This document shows, one piece after another, positions 5,109 through 6,872 of a stretch of 6,872 nt of DNA (position 1 is its first letter; every line of letters starts with the position of its first letter). This DNA comes from Bacillota bacterium. GTDB taxonomy: Bacteria > Bacillota > Bacilli > Bacillales > Cytobacillaceae. The DNA lies in assembly GCA_023389895.1 (NCBI GenBank), contig JAEWDX010000221.1, positions 1-6,872 of the forward strand. Reading direction: 5' to 3'. The position numbers were made by a program, and so were the translations under genes. Under the pieces are notes generated by a model. It had not been told where the DNA came from, ran no database searches, and worked only from the letters and a program-made list of their open reading frames with translations.

Positions 5109-5731
5109 CGGCAGCACCGATAATGATTGAACCAATGCATCCCATGTACAATCCGCAGGTCGGTCGTTTGCTTGTTCACGGGTTTCGCGGGAAATTTCAA
5201 ACCCTGACGAACATGAATGATGACGATCTCGCTCTTTTTTTCGAAAAGCTTTTTGACCATTTTCCCACCGAACCGGCAAGTCAAAGAATGGTCACCCTGC
5301 AAGAGGGAGAAGTTATCGGAACGATATCTGTTAAATGGAAACCCGAATCTGACATGAAGCAAAAGCAAGTGTTTCCTTCGCGGAAGAGCTTTAATCAGTT
5401 TGGAAGATGGAACCTGTTAAAAATGCTGATCGGGTTATCTTTATTAGATCATAAACCACAGGCTGGAGAATGTTATATTGCAGACGTTGCTGTCCATCCG
5501 GACCATCGAAGCAAAGGAGTTGGAAAGCTGTTATTGCAGTGGGCGCAGCATTTTGCGCAAACTGAGCCACACCTAAATTTGCTGAGTTTGCACGTCGTAG
5601 GTAATAACCCTCGTGCCAAGTATCTATACGAACGGCTTTCATTCCGTACTCATTTACAACAGAATAGCCTGGCGCGGCATTTGTTATTCAATGAATCGAA
5701 GTGGGATTATATGATGATGAAGTTGAAATAA
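5105..5731 (+). CDS. GNAT family N-acetyltransferase
   Basis: This 208-residue cytoplasmic enzyme is predicted to transfer an acetyl group from acetyl-CoA to an amine. Motif A is clear at 125-143 (IADVAVHPDHRSKGVGKLL), with the pyrophosphate-binding RSKGVG at 135-140. Motif B at 167-180 (NNPRAKYLYERLSF) carries Y173/Y175, one of which could be the general acid. A non-canonical insertion between strands, about 82-118, is rich in hydrophobic residues and may shape the acceptor site. It overlaps the MerR gene by 4 bp and has its own AGGGGG (5091-5096) 8 nt before the ATG. Co-transcription with a drug-type MerR regulator suggests a detoxifying or peptide-modifying role, but the acceptor cannot be read from the sequence. 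The next gene in the operon is a broken hydrolase. Confidence 0.85.
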   Translation: MTAAPIMIEPMHPMYNPQVGRLLVHGFRGKFQTLTNMNDDDLALFFEKLFDHFPTEPASQRMVTLQEGEVIGTISVKWKPESDMKQKQVFPSRKSFNQFGRWNLLKMLIGLSLLDHKPQAGECYIADVAVHPDHRSKGVGKLLLQWAQHFAQTEPHLNLLSLHVVGNNPRAKYLYERLSFRTHLQQNSLARHLLFNESKWDYMMMKLK

Positions 5732-5758
5732 ACGCAAACCTTTCAGAGGAGTAATATA

Positions 5759-6219
5759 ATGAAATAAAAATAACGATTTCCATTATGATTATCGTCCTGC
5801 TATTTGGCGGTGGAGGACTTTAATTTTACAGCAAAACAGTTTTGACATGGAAGAGCAAGATGTTGACATCCATGCCCCTCAAGGCAAATTGACAGGTACA
5901 TTCGTACTTCCCAAAAACTACACCGGCAAGCTGGGATTAGTTTTGTTCATTCATGGCGATTGACCCACGACGGGTACTCTGCAGCAGAAATTCAAGACAA
6001 AGAGGCGTATAATAGGCAAGTACTGCAACTTTTAGCTGTCTTCCCTGATGCCGATCACTCCATGTTAAGCAAGTAAACGGCTAATTCGTATCTGCGGGCG
6101 TTATTCATTATTCTCTCTTCGCTCCTAGACAAATTACGATACCGGGTTATATGGATGAAATCGAGCAATTTCTAAATAAGCTTCTAAACATACATAATGG
6201 CGGAGGCGTAATATACTAA
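5759..6219 (+). pseudogene. Decayed alpha/beta hydrolase, third gene of the MerR operon
   Basis: The start has a good ribosome binding site (AGAGGAG) before ATG 5759, but ATG AAA TAA stops at once; one missing base restores KITISIMIIVLLFGGGGL, a membrane anchor or signal segment. In another frame, 5823-5960 reads MEEQDVDIHAPQGKLTGTFVLP and then LGLVLFIHGD, the strand and HGD motif near the oxyanion hole, ending in TGA where HGDGPT would be expected. A third frame (5972-6076) gives GYSAAEIQDKEAYNRQ and FPDADHSM, the latter holding the likely catalytic histidine. A fourth (6118-6219) gives FAPRQITIPGYMDEIEQFLNKLL and the natural C-terminus. The nucleophile elbow (GxSxG) is absent, so large internal deletions have occurred. 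The intact ancestor was probably an extracytoplasmic S9-like or esterase-type hydrolase of over 400 residues. Confidence 0.75.
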
Positions 6220-6256
6220 GTCGGTCTTCTTGTGTAGGAAAACCGACTTTCTTCTG
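6218..6256 (+). terminator. Terminator of the MerR-GNAT-hydrolase operon
   Basis: AAGTCGGT (6218-6225) pairs with ACCGACTT (6242-6249). After one C/A mismatch the stem extends with TTCT against GGAA, closing a 6-nt loop, and a pyrimidine-rich TTCTTCT run follows. It overlaps the TAA of the hydrolase remnant, marking that codon as the operon's original end. Confidence 0.75.
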
Positions 6257-6338
6257 GTAGTTTTCACTCGAAATGCCAACCGCTCATCATGGATTTGTTA
6301 CATTAATTTTAAATGGGGAAAACATATGCGTAAATTTT

Positions 6339-6788
6339 TTATTGTAATCTATCATCAAACATTAATTGTATTTGAATACCAAACGGGTCTTCAATAATAC
6401 CGTATGCTTTACTAAAAACATTACTTGATAAAGGAACAATGATTCTCACTTTTTCATCTGTCGTTAAGCTCTTGTAAAAATGTTCGATTTCTTCTAATTC
6501 CGCACTTTGAATACACAATGAAGTGTTGTTCCCTACTACATACTTTTCTGTGATGTCCATTGTATCCTCTGCCATCATTATCTTTGTTTTTCCGACTGCT
6601 AAGACGGAATGAGAAATAGAATGTTTTTTCTCCTCAGTAAGCTGTAGCGAGCTGTCACGTTTCGCCAAGTCTTCATAGGTAACGAGTAACAATTCCTCTG
6701 CGTTAAAATGCTCTTTGTAAAAATCGATCGCTTCTTTTGCTTTTCCATTCATGGATAAGAAAATAGCTACTTCTAGTGTTGTACTCAT
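6339..6788 (-). CDS. VOC family protein (PhnB/YjdN-like, glyoxalase fold)
   Basis: This 149-residue protein has the vicinal oxygen chelate fold of the PhnB/3-demethylubiquinone-methyltransferase-like type. Visible family marks are FLSMNGKAKEAIDFYKEHF (10-28), HSVLAVGKTKIMMAED (60-75) and, at the end, YGIIEDPFGIQIQLMFD (129-145). These are beta-alpha-beta-beta-beta modules that pair into a metal or ligand pocket. A glutamate is visible at 133 (E), but the metal-ligand set is incomplete compared with glyoxalase I, and many PhnB-like proteins have no known activity. The ATG at 6788 is preceded by AAGGGAG (6798-6804) at 9 nt; a 16-codon upstream extension has no comparable site. It is convergent with the MerR operon and appears intact and monocistronic within the window. 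Confidence 0.85.
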   Translation of the reverse strand: MSTTLEVAIFLSMNGKAKEAIDFYKEHFNAEELLLVTYEDLAKRDSSLQLTEEKKHSISHSVLAVGKTKIMMAEDTMDITEKYVVGNNTSLCIQSAELEEIEHFYKSLTTDEKVRIIVPLSSNVFSKAYGIIEDPFGIQIQLMFDDRLQ

Positions 6789-6822
6789 GGTATCAATCTC
6801 CCTTAATAAAATGATTGTAGGT

Positions 6823-6872
6823 AGATATCTAATCAATTGATATTACCTTGACCTTATTTTAAGATGTAAAGG
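6823..6872. promoter_or_regulatory. Upstream region of the VOC gene with short palindromes and a possible rightward -35 box
   Basis: Two perfect palindromes, AGATATCT (6823-6830) and ATCAATTGAT (6832-6841), lie next to each other 35-53 bp upstream of the VOC start and could be operator sites. Further out, TTGACC (6848-6853) followed by TTA repeats the first nine bases of the MerR promoter at 4249. With a 19-bp spacer its -10 would begin just past the window edge. It may be the promoter of a divergent gene outside the window. All of this is suggestive only. Confidence 0.3.

Noticed and set aside
5025..5368. Long minus-strand frames opposite the MerR/GNAT junction
   Set aside because: They are antisense to well supported coding sequence, have no family features and no ribosome binding sites.
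6326..6397. Rightward 23-codon frame starting MRKFFIVIYHQ after GGGGAA, like the start of a signal peptide
   Set aside because: It runs straight into the 3' end of the VOC gene on the other strand and has no recognisable continuation; it could be a truncated gene start but the evidence is too thin.

Overview
This window looks like chromosomal (or large-replicon) DNA from a low-GC Gram-positive bacterium of the Bacillales, probably a Bacillaceae member. The grounds are AT-rich coding sequence, strong AGGAG/GGAGGGG-type ribosome binding sites, hairpin-plus-T terminators, and a family mix typical of soil bacilli: an ArsR-type regulator, DinB, a CGNR zinc finger protein, a MerR regulator with a GNAT enzyme, and a VOC protein. 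No genus is claimed. The window is an accessory, eroding stretch: intact regulator or small-enzyme genes alternate with truncated and frameshifted ones.

Left part (1-2500). The 3' end of an EamA/DMT-type exporter gene is followed by a perfect 12-bp hairpin. Then comes a minus-strand ArsR-type winged-helix regulator. It is divergent from a small antibiotic-biosynthesis-monooxygenase-like gene that survives only as its first ~35 codons and runs into the 3' end of a minus-strand DinB gene. After a recognisable promoter there is an intact ABATE/CGNR zinc finger gene with its own terminator.

Middle (2500-4100). A gene-poor stretch holds a perfect 18-bp hairpin, a 12-bp direct repeat and a second inverted repeat. 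Next are an N-terminal GNAT fragment and the remains of a Tn554-family transposon: tnpC with its HTH-encoding part apparently deleted, and the 3' third of the tyrosine recombinase gene tnpB with two frameshifts, one at the expected catalytic tyrosine codon. The remnant abuts the N-terminal third of an Rrf2-type regulator gene.

Right part (4200-6872). A compact operon reads rightwards from a textbook MerR promoter (19-bp spacer filled by a nested palindrome): a MerR/GyrI-like regulator, then a GNAT acetyltransferase overlapping it by 4 bp, then a secreted or membrane-anchored alpha/beta hydrolase now reduced to fragments in several frames, then a terminator. The part of the operon sampled by hand is richer in GC than the flanks, which suggests separate ancestry. 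The window closes with a minus-strand VOC (PhnB/glyoxalase-like) gene and, at the very edge, a possible second MerR-like promoter.

No clearly new defence or biosynthetic system is visible. The strongest points of interest are the MerR operator architecture with its decaying operon, and the Tn554-like relic with adjacent gene truncations.
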